Source: a virus
IMG/VR virus record: IMGVR_UViG_3300044617_001695
Coordinates: 1-35,179 of that record
DNA length: 35,179 bases
Reading direction: 5' to 3' (one strand)
The first letter of the stretch is position 1. The number at the start of each line of letters is the position of its first letter. The position numbers were made by a program, and so were the translations under genes. Under the pieces are notes generated by a model. That model saw only the letters and a program-made list of their open reading frames with translations. It was not told the origin of the DNA and made no database searches. Positions 17,403 through 24,366 of the stretch are shown here, piece by piece.

Positions 17403-17624
17403 TCACCGCCCGCCTCCCTGTTCCGCCGCCGCCTTCTCCAGCCGCGCCAGCACGATGCGAGCGCCGACCAGATCGCCGGTCGGATCGCTTAGGTAGATCG
17501 GCCTAGAGCCGTACGGTGAGCGGGCCAGGTGCTCCCTGCGCATGGCCTCAAACGCAACCAGCTGTTTCTCGTGATCGGCGATCGTTGCCCGCACGATGGC
17601 CAGCGCATCGTCCCAAGTTAGCAT
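17403..17624 (-). CDS. Small protein downstream of integrase, unknown
   Basis: 73 residues. ATG 17624 overlaps the integrase stop (TGATG), so it is probably translated by coupling. The longer frame reaching 18245 is antiparallel noise over the integrase. The sequence is helical and charged (MLTWDDALAIVRATIADHEK..., ending KAAAEQGGGR). No family is recognised. Confidence 0.6.
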   Translation of the reverse strand: MLTWDDALAIVRATIADHEKQLVAFEAMRREHLARSPYGSRPIYLSDPTGDLVGARIVLARLEKAAAEQGGGR

Positions 17625-18811
17625 CAGGCCTTCCCTCCCTGTTCCGCCGCCAGCCTGGCCTTGAAGGCCCGGCGCGCGCTGGCGGCGGTGCGCACCAGGT
17701 AGTGATTGCCCAGGATCGCATCGACCCCCTTGGGCGTGTGGCCGGTGATGCTGGCAATCGTGAGCGCGTCGCACCCGGCCTCGTTCAGCCTGGTCACGGC
17801 GGTGTGCCGCAGCCACATGAACCAAAGGCCCGCCACGCCAGGCCGCGCGGCCAGCGCCGGCTGGTCGGCCGTGGCCGGCAGGCCGGCGGCCGCGGCGGCC
17901 CGCACTTCGGCGAAGGCATGGCGGAAACTGTCCTCTGCCCAGGCTTCGCCGGTGCGATCGTGCACCAGCAGGTGCGCCACGTGCTGCACGGCGCCAGGCC
18001 GCGCGGCTTCGGCCTGCAGGCGCGCCACCAGGTGGGGCACCAGGTCGATCGGCAGCGCCACCTGGCGCTTGGTCTTGCCCTGGCGGAACACCAGCGCGCC
18101 GTCGGCGAGCTCCCACCGCGGCAGGCGCAGCACGTCGCCCTGGCGCTGGCCCATCCATTCGTTCAGCAGCACCGCCGTGCCCACGCTGCGCCAGCCCAGC
18201 CGATCGGCCGCGGCCACCAGGGCGGCCACGTCCGCCGGTTCCCATAGGCGCGGATCGGTGCGGCGCTTGTGGCTGATCGCGGGGTTAATCGCCGGGTTGC
18301 TGGCCACCAGGCCCAGCAGGCGCCCGGCCTCAAACACCAGGCGCAGCACGCGCACCAGCGCGGCGGCCTTCGCCGGCGTGGTGGCGTGCCGGGCGTAGAA
18401 TTCCTGGACCAGCGCCGGCGTGATCGACCTGGCCGGCGCGTCGCCGCACCAGTCGGACACGATCGCCAGGCACCAGTCGTAGAATTTGCGGGTCTTGGGC
18501 GCCAGCGCGTCGCCGGCATAGAAGCGGCTGGCCTTGTAGCGGGCCACCAGGTCGTCCACCGAGCCGGGCGCCGCGGCCGCGCGCTTGCGCCTGGTGCTGG
18601 CCGGCGCCGCCGGGTGGGCTTCGCCGCGGCGCCAGGCATCCACCGCCTGGTTGCGGGCCTGCGCGGCCGCCACCGCCTGGGCTTCATCGTCCGGCAGGCG
18701 CGTGGGCTGCCAGCCCTGGGCGCGCAGCTCGCCCGAGGGCTGCCAGAACCAGCGATCGCCCCCGAATTTGCCGGGCTTCCGTACCAGATACCGCACCTTG
18801 ATGGTGGCCAT
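17624..18811 (-). CDS. int: Tyrosine-type integrase
   Basis: 395 residues, the usual length for phage integrases. Residues 1-60 resemble an arm-binding domain, 83-170 the SAM-like core-binding domain, 185-395 the catalytic domain. Visible catalytic residues are Arg223 (GQRQGD), Lys246 (QGKTKR), Arg335-His336 (LRHT), His358 (TGH) and nucleophile Tyr371 (NHYL). The His usually found three residues before the second Arg is Met332 here. It should recombine attP with a tRNA-Lys gene and lies 0.7 kb from the attP core. A GGGGAG ribosome site precedes ATG 18811. Confidence 0.92.
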   Translation of the reverse strand: MATIKVRYLVRKPGKFGGDRWFWQPSGELRAQGWQPTRLPDDEAQAVAAAQARNQAVDAWRRGEAHPAAPASTRRKRAAAAPGSVDDLVARYKASRFYAGDALAPKTRKFYDWCLAIVSDWCGDAPARSITPALVQEFYARHATTPAKAAALVRVLRLVFEAGRLLGLVASNPAINPAISHKRRTDPRLWEPADVAALVAAADRLGWRSVGTAVLLNEWMGQRQGDVLRLPRWELADGALVFRQGKTKRQVALPIDLVPHLVARLQAEAARPGAVQHVAHLLVHDRTGEAWAEDSFRHAFAEVRAAAAAGLPATADQPALAARPGVAGLWFMWLRHTAVTRLNEAGCDALTIASITGHTPKGVDAILGNHYLVRTAASARRAFKARLAAEQGGKA

Positions 18812-18825
18812 GATCGCTCCCCGCC

Positions 18826-19083
18826 CTAGAGGCGCTGTTCGCGTTCGCGCGCCGGCGCGTCGTCCAGGCTATCGGCGGCATGGCCCGCCATGTTGCTGGC
18901 CATGCCGTGCAGGTCCTGCACCGTCTGCCAGACTTCCAGCTTGGCGTCCCAGGACCAGGCGCGCCCTTTTGGCGTGGTGCCGCTGATCCGGGCCAGCCAT
19001 ACCGCCTCATCCGCCAGAAACGTGACCGCCGCGCGGAGCGTTCCCCGCTGATAATCGCCGGCCTTGATCGCCTCGGTGCCCAT
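18826..19083 (-). CDS. Small protein upstream of integrase, unknown
   Basis: 85 residues from ATG 19083 with AGGA upstream; the longer frame to 19302 runs through the AlpA-like gene and is rejected. It begins MGTEAIKAGDYQRG and contains two Trp-rich stretches (EAVWLARISG, SWDAKLEVW), with an acidic C-terminus. It lies between the Xis-like gene and int in the same operon. Function unknown. Confidence 0.55.
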   Translation of the reverse strand: MGTEAIKAGDYQRGTLRAAVTFLADEAVWLARISGTTPKGRAWSWDAKLEVWQTVQDLHGMASNMAGHAADSLDDAPAREREQRL

Positions 19084-19127
19084 CCTGGTGTTCCTGTGTT
19101 CGTTGCGGGTGCCCAGCCTGCCCCGAG

Positions 19128-19361
19128 CTAGGCCGCCGTGGCCAGCCTGGCGCGCAGCCGGGCTTCCCATGCGTCGACCGCGCCGGGGCGCTGCGCGGCC
19201 AGCCAGGCTTCGATCGCCGCCGGGTCCCAGCGCCGGCCGCAACCTGGCACCGGCGGCGGGAAGCCCTGGACTTCCAGCCGCGCCCGGTGGCGAGAGAACC
19301 AATCGGCCGAGTGCCCCAGCAGCTGCGCGACCTGGCCGTGCTTCAGCAGCGCGTCAGGCAT
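19128..19361 (-). CDS. AlpA/excisionase-like HTH protein
   Basis: 77 residues with a winged-helix, MerR-like DNA-binding pattern: VAQLLGHSADWFSRHR, then GFPPPVPGCGRRWDPAAIEAW. This is the layout of AlpA regulators and phage excisionases, which bend att DNA and set the direction of integrase. Position two genes upstream of int supports an Xis role. Its start overlaps the end of the J-domain gene by 8 bases. Confidence 0.75.
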   Translation of the reverse strand: MPDALLKHGQVAQLLGHSADWFSRHRARLEVQGFPPPVPGCGRRWDPAAIEAWLAAQRPGAVDAWEARLRARLATAA

Positions 19362-19932
19362 TGCCCACCTCCTTCAGCCCCTGATCGCGCGCCGCCAGCA
19401 GGGCCGCCATGGCGTCGTGCGACCCGCCGCGATCCGGGTGCATCTTCTCTGCCAGGCGGCGGAACATTGTTTCCACATCGCGGGCGGAATGCGGGCCAGC
19501 CGGCAGGCCCAGCACCTCGCGCCATGTGCGCGCCGGCGCCGGCAGCGCCAGGAAGCCGCTGAACATGGCCGTGACCATGTGCTTAGCGCCGTGCCGTTCG
19601 ATCGCGCGCATGGCTTCGATCGACAGCGCAATGGCCTGCACGTTCTGCTCGATGCGCTGCCACCGATCGCACGGTATCGCCAGCGGCTTCTGGTCCCACA
19701 CGAAGTATGCGACCACGCCAGGGTCCGCGGGCGCGTCCACCCCCAGCGTGGCGTTGCTGGACAGCACCAGCGTGCGTTCCACCGCCGGCCCGGCCAGCAG
19801 CCGCAGCTGGTCGCGCAGGTTCTTCAGCGCCGCCGGCAGCGTGGTGCGATAGGCGCCCTTGGCGCGCAGGCCTGGCCCCGTGCGCGGCCAGTTCGCCGGC
19901 CAGGCCAGCGGGTATGCCGTGGGCTGGTTCAT
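19354..19932 (-). CDS. J-domain protein with C-terminal HPD motif
   Basis: 192 residues from ATG 19932, which overlaps the upstream stop (ATGA). Residues 137-190 form a J-domain-like module with the DnaK-stimulating HPD tripeptide at 165-167 (AEKMHPDRGG) and the flanking helices. The N-terminal 135 residues (starting MNQPTAYPLAWPANW) are of unknown function. J-proteins recruit Hsp70; phages use host DnaK in replication or assembly. A C-terminal rather than N-terminal J-domain is atypical of DnaJ but occurs in phage proteins. Confidence 0.75.
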   Translation of the reverse strand: MNQPTAYPLAWPANWPRTGPGLRAKGAYRTTLPAALKNLRDQLRLLAGPAVERTLVLSSNATLGVDAPADPGVVAYFVWDQKPLAIPCDRWQRIEQNVQAIALSIEAMRAIERHGAKHMVTAMFSGFLALPAPARTWREVLGLPAGPHSARDVETMFRRLAEKMHPDRGGSHDAMAALLAARDQGLKEVGNA

Positions 19933-20465
19933 GCCGATTCCACCGCTTCCGGTACGCCGCCGCGTGCGGCCTGGGCGAGATCGCGCTGGGCCTTGCCGCA
20001 GTTGTGCCACCAGACTGACGCCTGCGATTTGCTGACCGGCGCGCCCGGCAGGCCGGTAAGCTGCGCCGCCAGCTGCGCCCAGGGCACCGGTAAGCCGTCG
20101 CGTTCAGCATCGGCGACGTGCCGGAACAGCAAGGCCTTGCGTTCGTCGGTCCAGCGCACGGGTTGGACCATTTTGAAGCCACCGGCCGCCGGCGGGCCGG
20201 GCACCGGCACGTCATCGGCGCCGCGCTTGACCGCTTCGGCGACGGTTTCGCAGCCGGGCGGCGGCGCGGGCGGGGCGTTGGCGGGCCACCATGTCGCGCC
20301 CGCGCCGGCGGGCTTCAGCTGCGCGCCGTGTTCCATCAGCGCCACCAGGTGGGCGGCCAGTTCCACCCGCTGCAGCATGGGCAGCTGCTCCTGACCCAAG
20401 GCCATGCCGATGCACTCGACGCGCAACTGCTCGAGGCTGGGGCCGATCGCTTCCGGTTCGCTCAT
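19929..20465 (-). CDS. Unknown protein, Trp-containing C-terminal domain
   Basis: 178 residues; ATG 20465 overlaps the previous stop and its own stop overlaps the J-domain gene (ATGA at both ends). A helical N-terminus, a Pro/Ala-rich middle (residues 60-100) and a C-terminal WTDERKALLFRHVADAERDG ... WWHNCGKAQRDL segment that could be a small HTH/Myb-like fold. Placement before the J-protein suggests a replication-related role, but this is a guess. Confidence 0.6.
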   Translation of the reverse strand: MSEPEAIGPSLEQLRVECIGMALGQEQLPMLQRVELAAHLVALMEHGAQLKPAGAGATWWPANAPPAPPPGCETVAEAVKRGADDVPVPGPPAAGGFKMVQPVRWTDERKALLFRHVADAERDGLPVPWAQLAAQLTGLPGAPVSKSQASVWWHNCGKAQRDLAQAARGGVPEAVESA

Positions 20466-20854
20466 TGCGGCACCCCCATGTTGACGGCGCTGGCCGTGCG
20501 CTTGCGCCCGCCGATGCGGGCAACGACTTGTTCCACCGCGCGCCGATCGTCCGGCGCGAGGTTCAGCACCGCCTGCATCATCACGGCGGCGGTGATTTCC
20601 TCACCATTGGCCACAAACGGGTCGTGAGCCAAGCCGTCCCGCAGCGCCTGCGTCAGCACGTCGTGCGCTGCGTCCCCCATATGGCGACGGGCCACCATCA
20701 GCGTGGCCAGCAGCAGCACGCGCACCTGCGGCGACACGTCAGGCGGGACGGCAAAGGCCAGCACCAGCACGCCCGGCGGCATGCTGGCGCCGTCCAGCGG
20801 CGGCGCCATGGTCGGGGCCTCCTCCGTCGTGGTCATGTGTACCTCGCGCGTCAT
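20462..20854 (-). CDS. Unknown early protein
   Basis: 130 residues. ATG 20854 overlaps the upstream stop (ATGA); a second in-frame ATG (20836) is a possible alternative start. The middle is hydrophobic and helical (VLVLAFAVPPDV, VRVLLLATLMVARRHMG) and the C-terminus basic (RIGGRKR). No family is recognised. The hydrophobic helices look amphipathic rather than clearly membrane-spanning. Confidence 0.55.
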   Translation of the reverse strand: MTREVHMTTTEEAPTMAPPLDGASMPPGVLVLAFAVPPDVSPQVRVLLLATLMVARRHMGDAAHDVLTQALRDGLAHDPFVANGEEITAAVMMQAVLNLAPDDRRAVEQVVARIGGRKRTASAVNMGVPQ

Positions 20855-21114
20855 GCCGCGCCCCCATGCTCAGACGTGGCGATCACCGGCTGCACCGGCA
20901 TGCGGGCGGGCTTCAGCTGCACCACTTTGTCGCCTTCGCCGGCGTGGCGGGCGTTGGCGGGCACCACCTGGCGCTCGAGGGCATCCACCTGCTCGGCCAG
21001 GTCGCGCAGCACGGCGGCAATCGAGCGCTGGCGCAGCGGTGACAGGGTTTGCGTGCCGGCCTGGGCGGTAGTCTCGAAGTGTGCGGCCAGGCCGGAAAGC
21101 TTGGACGAGATCAT
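20851..21114 (-). CDS. Small early protein with helical core, unknown
   Basis: 87 residues from ATG 21114, coupled by TGATG to the ATPase gene. The longer frame to 21192 has no better start. The central helix (RQRSIAAVLRDLAEQVDALERQV) has heptad character and may dimerise. No family is recognised. Confidence 0.55.
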   Translation of the reverse strand: MISSKLSGLAAHFETTAQAGTQTLSPLRQRSIAAVLRDLAEQVDALERQVVPANARHAGEGDKVVQLKPARMPVQPVIATSEHGGAA

Positions 21115-21581
21115 CAGCGGGTTCCTTCCTTCATCGTGACCGCGTCCAGCCGGGCGGCGCCGGCGCGCAGCATGGCGCGGGTGCGATCGCATTCCATGTC
21201 GTGCGCCGACATCTCCAGCAGCTGCGCCAGCGGCATGCGGTACGGGGCCGGCGCTTCCGCCGCCCAGTTCAGCAGGTGCGCCCAGGCGCGGGCGGCAGCG
21301 TCGCGCGCCTGGGTGGCCGGCTGCGCGGCCTGAACCGGACCGTTCACGCCTTGCTCCGTGGCCTGAGCCACCGATGGTGCCGACGCCCCCAGCGCAACCC
21401 CGCCCCGAGAGTTGCCCGGCGGCGTGACCCGCAGCGCATGCGTGCCGGCGTCCAGGTCCTCATCACGCACCACCACGACGCAGCCCAGCGACACCAGGTG
21501 CGCGTGGATCGCTGCCATCACCTGCGACTTGCCGCAACCCTGCGGGCCAGTTGCGGTGATCATCATGAACGGCTGGGTCAT
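21114..21581 (-). CDS. Small P-loop NTPase
   Basis: 155 residues from ATG 21581, which overlaps the upstream stop (ATGA). A Walker A motif, GPQGCGKS, is at residues 12-19, preceded by a hydrophobic strand and followed by a helix and the strand VVVVRDED. The protein is too short for a full AAA+ or RecA fold and no Walker B is obvious. Small ATPases of this kind in phage early operons may assist replication or act as kinases; the specific role is unknown. Confidence 0.65.
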   Translation of the reverse strand: MTQPFMMITATGPQGCGKSQVMAAIHAHLVSLGCVVVVRDEDLDAGTHALRVTPPGNSRGGVALGASAPSVAQATEQGVNGPVQAAQPATQARDAAARAWAHLLNWAAEAPAPYRMPLAQLLEMSAHDMECDRTRAMLRAGAARLDAVTMKEGTR

Positions 21582-21823
21582 GGCTGCACCCCAAGCTCGG
21601 CAAGGCTTGCCTCCACACGGCGCAGCTGATCGAGAAGCAAGCCTTGCCACAGGTCGGCGTCGATCTCGACGGCGCCATAGAACTCGCGCTTCAGCGTGAC
21701 AATGCCGACCAAACCAGCGTGCCGTTGCTGCTTCAGCTGCTGGCGCATTTGCAGCAGCGCGATGATCTGGTTGTCGCGGTCCGTGCGCATTTTGGCCTTT
21801 GCCGCCTGGGTGCTGTCGTTCAT
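21578..21823 (-). CDS. Small helical early protein, unknown
   Basis: 81 residues from ATG 21823; ATGA overlaps on both sides. It is charged and Gln-rich with two helices (RDNQIIALLQMRQQLKQQ and LLLDQLRRVEASLAEL). No family is recognised. The longer frame to 22231 runs over the neighbouring gene and is rejected. Confidence 0.6.
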   Translation of the reverse strand: MNDSTQAAKAKMRTDRDNQIIALLQMRQQLKQQRHAGLVGIVTLKREFYGAVEIDADLWQGLLLDQLRRVEASLAELGVQP

Positions 21824-22122
21824 GGCTCGCGCCCCTCCGCGCGGGCGATGGCGGCGCGGGCGGCTTTCCACGACGCGCGGTTCGGCTCGCTCATCGGCCC
21901 GCCATCTGTGTCTCTGTAGAAACGCGACATGTAGGCATCGTATTCCCGCAGCGCCGCCAGCATGTCCGGCGCGGCGGCGATCAGGCGCGCGTTGGCATCC
22001 TGATCGGTCAAAGAATGAACGGTGGCAACGCTGATGGTTTCCGATTTCGCACAGACGCGCACAGCGCGGCGCTGATTGCCGGCCACCACCACCCACGGCC
22101 CCGGCGTGTGCTGCGCGCTCAT
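21820..22122 (-). CDS. Conserved phage protein of the HTPGPW type
   Basis: 100 residues from ATG 22122. It starts MSAQHTPGPW and contains DANARLIAAAPDMLAAL, the two hallmarks of a small protein very common in phage early operons of proteobacteria. Its function is not established. It is coupled to its neighbours by ATGA overlaps. Confidence 0.75.
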   Translation of the reverse strand: MSAQHTPGPWVVVAGNQRRAVRVCAKSETISVATVHSLTDQDANARLIAAAPDMLAALREYDAYMSRFYRDTDGGPMSEPNRASWKAARAAIARAEGREP

Positions 22123-22433
22123 GCCGGCACCCCGGCTTCCATGTCGGCAAGGATGCGCCGTGCCAACGCCTGCACGTCCTGCCACTGTTCAGGAAAATCC
22201 GGCTGCACACCCATGGCGACGCAGCGCGCAACCTGCAGCAGCGCCGGCGCGGCCATGAACAGCGCCATGTCGGCCGGGTTGCGGATGGTGGCGGCGATGA
22301 TTTGGCCGTGCGCGCCGCCGCAGATCATGCCGGCGCCGGCGCGCCACGGCAGCGCCGTGACACCGGCCGGCAGGTCGACCACCGGGGCCGGCATCATGGC
22401 AATCGCGCTGTCGTCAGGTTGACAGGCACCCAT
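22119..22433 (-). CDS. Small phage protein related in pattern to the preceding class
   Basis: 104 residues from ATG 22433 (TGATG with the upstream gene); GTG 22436 is an equally coupled alternative. It contains a LPWRAGAGMICGGAHGQIIAA stretch broken by a short turn and NPADMALFMAAPALLQVAR, a pattern like the ANARLIAAAP segment of the neighbour. Function unknown. Confidence 0.6.
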   Translation of the reverse strand: MGACQPDDSAIAMMPAPVVDLPAGVTALPWRAGAGMICGGAHGQIIAATIRNPADMALFMAAPALLQVARCVAMGVQPDFPEQWQDVQALARRILADMEAGVPA

Positions 22434-22858
22434 CACGCGGCCCCCTTCTTGGCAGCAGGCGCAGCGGCAGCAGCGGCGGCAGCGGCAGCTACCGCGCGGG
22501 CCTTCAGCCCATCGGCCGCGGCGTTGGCCACCGCCACCGGCACGCGGTAGGCGCGGCCGTTGATGCGCACCGTCTCCTGGTTCAGCACGGCGTCGGGCAG
22601 CACCGGCGCGGGCGGCGGCGGCAGGCTGCTGTCCTGGTGCGGCCTGTAGTCCTGGGCGCGTCCCAGCGCCCGCTGGATCAGGTCCGCCTGGCTGCGCGAC
22701 AGCCGGGCTTCAATGGAGCGCGCGCCGACCAGCACCCGCAGCACCACCGGCACCAGCGGGTCGTCGTCGGCTTCCACGCGCACCGTGACCGCGCGGGCGC
22801 GATCCGTGAAACCGCCAGCCTCATAGACCGGCGCAATAGGGGATTTGGGTTTGGACAC
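22433..22858 (-). CDS. First gene of the leftward operon, unknown
   Basis: 141 residues from GTG 22858, chosen because GGAGG (22865-22869 on the complementary strand) lies 6 bases before it; the longer start at 22888 falls inside the promoter. The central part (ARSIEARLSRSQADLIQRALG) is helical, followed by a Pro-rich segment and a strand-rich NQETVRINGRAYRVP, with an Ala tract and lysines at the end. No family is recognised. Confidence 0.6.
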   Translation of the reverse strand: MSKPKSPIAPVYEAGGFTDRARAVTVRVEADDDPLVPVVLRVLVGARSIEARLSRSQADLIQRALGRAQDYRPHQDSSLPPPPAPVLPDAVLNQETVRINGRAYRVPVAVANAAADGLKARAVAAAAAAAAAAPAAKKGAA

Positions 22859-22887
22859 GTGTGGCCTCCGTCGTTGATGACGGGCCA

Positions 22888-22935
22888 ATGTTTCCTGACA
22901 GGCACATTCCTGTCAAGAAGAAATATCCTGACAGG
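22888..22935 (-). promoter_or_regulatory. Leftward early promoter with three repressor-operator candidates
   Basis: On the minus strand, TTGACA (22916-22911), a 17-base spacer and AAACAT (22893-22888) form a promoter for the leftward operon. Three 9-bp palindromes of the form CYTG(A/T)CARG lie here: 22894-22902 (in the spacer, touching the -10), 22909-22917 (covering the -35) and 22927-22935 (upstream). The same pair geometry recurs at 23702-23731. The clustering, not the single motif, is the evidence for operators. Confidence 0.7.
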
Positions 22936-23009
22936 CAATATCAAAACCAGGCCACGGGCAGGGCGGCAGGCTTGGCGCCTGGCCCAAGGTCAACCCAACC
23001 GTGCGCAGG

Positions 23010-23192
23010 TCAGCCGAACAACGGCCGCAGGATCATCCAGTAGATCGGCCAGATGGTGGCCAGCAAGGCATTGATCGGCAATGCGATCAGCCAGTTCCAG
23101 GCGTTGTAGCGGTAGCCGTCGAAAAACGTGAGGAAAACAAAGGTCGCGGCATCAGCCGCCAGATAGGCATACAGCAGCGCCCGGCCCCACAT
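23010..23192 (-). CDS. Small membrane protein co-expressed with the repressor
   Basis: 60 residues from ATG 23192, which overlaps the repressor stop (TGATG). Two membrane helices are visible (about 4-25 and 34-55), with aromatic residues and the end WPIYWMILRPLFG. It would be made in the lysogen from the repressor transcript. Small membrane proteins in this position often change the lysogen's sensitivity to other phages (superinfection exclusion); that role is inference. The general WNW...IWPIYW pattern is one I recall from other prophages. Confidence 0.7.
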   Translation of the reverse strand: MWGRALLYAYLAADAATFVFLTFFDGYRYNAWNWLIALPINALLATIWPIYWMILRPLFG

Positions 23193-23644
23193 CAAACCGA
23201 CCTGGGCGGTTCGTGGAACCCGTGCGGACCACGCTTGCCGGTGCTGCCAAGTGGCCGCCCGCGCCGCGGTGCGGCGGCAGGCGCCCGCAGCAAATGCGGC
23301 GACTGATGGGCCAGTTCACGCGCGGCGCGGGCCATCATGGCGCCGCCTTCCAGCCAGTTGCGCCGCATGGCCGGTTCCATGATGGCCAGAATGCGCCGGG
23401 CTTCCGCCAGTTCGGCGCTGCTTTCCACCGTGCTGGGCGCCCGCAGCAAATCGGCCGGGTGCGCCACGCCATAAAGCTGCGCCAGCGCCGCCAGGTCGCT
23501 GAGCTGCGGCGAGACCCGGCCGGTTTCCCATTTCGAGACCGCCGCCGTGCTTTCAAACCCGAAAAGCGCGGCAACGTGATGCTGCTTCAGCCCGGCGCGG
23601 TCGCGCCACTCGGCCAGGTGAATGTGGGGCTGGTCTGCCGACAT
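23192..23644 (-). CDS. CI-like repressor, short form without peptidase domain
   Basis: 150 residues from ATG 23644. Residues 9-62 form an XRE helix-turn-helix (LAEWRDRAGLKQHHVAALFG, then AVSKWETGRVSPQLSDLAALA). The C-terminal half is helical (EARRILAIMEPAMRRNWLEG) and basic; no S24/LexA-type Ser-Lys autoprotease is present. Induction must therefore differ from the RecA-stimulated cleavage of lambda CI. It diverges from the Cro-like gene, and both flanking promoters carry the repeated palindrome. The ribosome site before ATG 23644 is weak. Confidence 0.8.
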   Translation of the reverse strand: MSADQPHIHLAEWRDRAGLKQHHVAALFGFESTAAVSKWETGRVSPQLSDLAALAQLYGVAHPADLLRAPSTVESSAELAEARRILAIMEPAMRRNWLEGGAMMARAARELAHQSPHLLRAPAAAPRRGRPLGSTGKRGPHGFHEPPRSV

Positions 23645-23701
23645 ACCCGCAAGGATAGCCAACGGGCCGCAACCGCGAGAGGTGCGAGCAGGAACAAGTT
23701 G

Positions 23702-23731
23702 CTTGACAAGAACTTTCCTGACAGGATTAAT
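23702..23731 (+). promoter_or_regulatory. Rightward early promoter with two operators
   Basis: TTGACA (23703-23708), 17-base spacer, ATTAAT (23726-23731). The palindrome CTTGACAAG (23702-23710) covers the -35 and CCTGACAGG (23717-23725) fills the spacer up to the -10, the same arrangement and 15-bp centre spacing as at the leftward promoter. Transcription should start about 7 bases after the -10, i.e. at or beside the ATG at 23739, giving a leaderless mRNA. Confidence 0.7.
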
Positions 23732-23738
23732 CTGCGCC

Positions 23739-23963
23739 ATGGACCTTCGCAGCTATCTTGCCGAGCACCGACTGACGCACGAGGCCTTCGCCCGCCAGAT
23801 CGGCGTGACGACCTCGGCCGTGACCAAGCTGGTGGCCGGCACGCGGCCCAGCTGGCCGACCATGGAGCGCATCGTTGCCGCCACCAGCGGCGCCGTGACC
23901 CCCAACGACTTCCTGCCCCCCACCGCCACCACCCCGGCCCAGGCCGACCAGGTGGCCGCATGA
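23739..23963 (+). CDS. Cro-like HTH protein
   Basis: 74 residues from ATG 23739, seven bases after the promoter -10, with no ribosome site: leaderless. The helix-turn-helix is HEAFARQIGVTTSAVTKLVAG, followed by RPSWPTMERIVAATSG. This is the size and layout of Cro/YdaS-like switch proteins divergent from a repressor. The C-terminal 24 residues (GAVTPNDFLPPTA..., ending ADQVAA) are duplicated at the end of the next small gene. The stop overlaps the next ATG (ATGA). Confidence 0.75.
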   Translation: MDLRSYLAEHRLTHEAFARQIGVTTSAVTKLVAGTRPSWPTMERIVAATSGAVTPNDFLPPTATTPAQADQVAA

Positions 23964-24091
23964 TCGACCTGACGCAGGGGTGGTGGCTGGACGAGCGGGG
24001 TCAGCTGGTCTGGCGCCCAGGCGGCGCCGTGACCCCCAACGACTTCCTGCCCCCCACCGCCCCGGCCCCGGCCGACCAGGTGGCCGCATGA
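23887..24091 (+). repeat. Tandem duplication of the Cro-like gene tail
   Basis: Bases 23887-23927 and 24021-24061 are identical (41 bp). After a short divergent stretch with a 6-base length difference, 23943-23963 and 24071-24091 are again identical (21 bp), each ending in the ATGA overlap with the next gene. The spacing is 134 bases at the left end. Confidence 0.85.
23960..24091 (+). CDS. Chimeric 43-residue ORF: unknown start joined to duplicated Cro tail
   Basis: Begins MIDLTQGWWLDERGQLVWRP and ends with a copy of the Cro-like C-terminus. It is coupled by ATGA on both sides, so it is probably translated, but it looks like the 5' end of one gene fused to a copy of another gene's 3' end. 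The natural partner of the first 20 residues is not in the window. Confidence 0.45.
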   Translation: MIDLTQGWWLDERGQLVWRPGGAVTPNDFLPPTAPAPADQVAA

Positions 24092-24366
24092 GCGACTGGC
24101 GCGCGGCCGTCGTGGCGCGGTACGTCTCGCCGTTCGTGGTGTGGCGCGAGATGTACGGCAGCCTGGAAAACTGGCCCGCGCATCTGGCTAGTTTGGTTTC
24201 TCCGGCAGCGGCGCGGTCACCAGCACCTCGCCCTGTTTCGCCTTTTCGAGCCCGGCTTGCAGCAGCTGCGCCAGCCTGCCGCTGCTGCCACCGGTGGCCA
24301 CGCGCCAGCGCAGCAGGTCCAGCAGCGCGTCGGCCTTGCCTGTCAGCACGGCGAGGTCGGCCATGA
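24088..24366 (+). CDS. Small right-operon protein, unknown
   Basis: Up to 92 residues from ATG 24088 (ATGA overlap). The first 32 residues (MSDWRAAVVARYVSPFVVWR, EMYGSLENWPAH) look like a real protein. The remainder is Pro/Arg-rich and lies antisense to the minus-strand gene at 24188-24400, so the true product may have been truncated or extended by an insertion at about 24180. Confidence 0.4.
   Translation: MSDWRAAVVARYVSPFVVWREMYGSLENWPAHLASLVSPAAARSPAPRPVSPFRARLAAAAPACRCCHRWPRASAAGPAARRPCLSARRGRP

Noticed and set aside
23645-23740. Longer repressor start at ATG 23740
   Set aside because: It would place the repressor N-terminus across its own operators and the Cro promoter, and the added residues (MAQINPVRKVLVKQ...) do not belong to an HTH fold.
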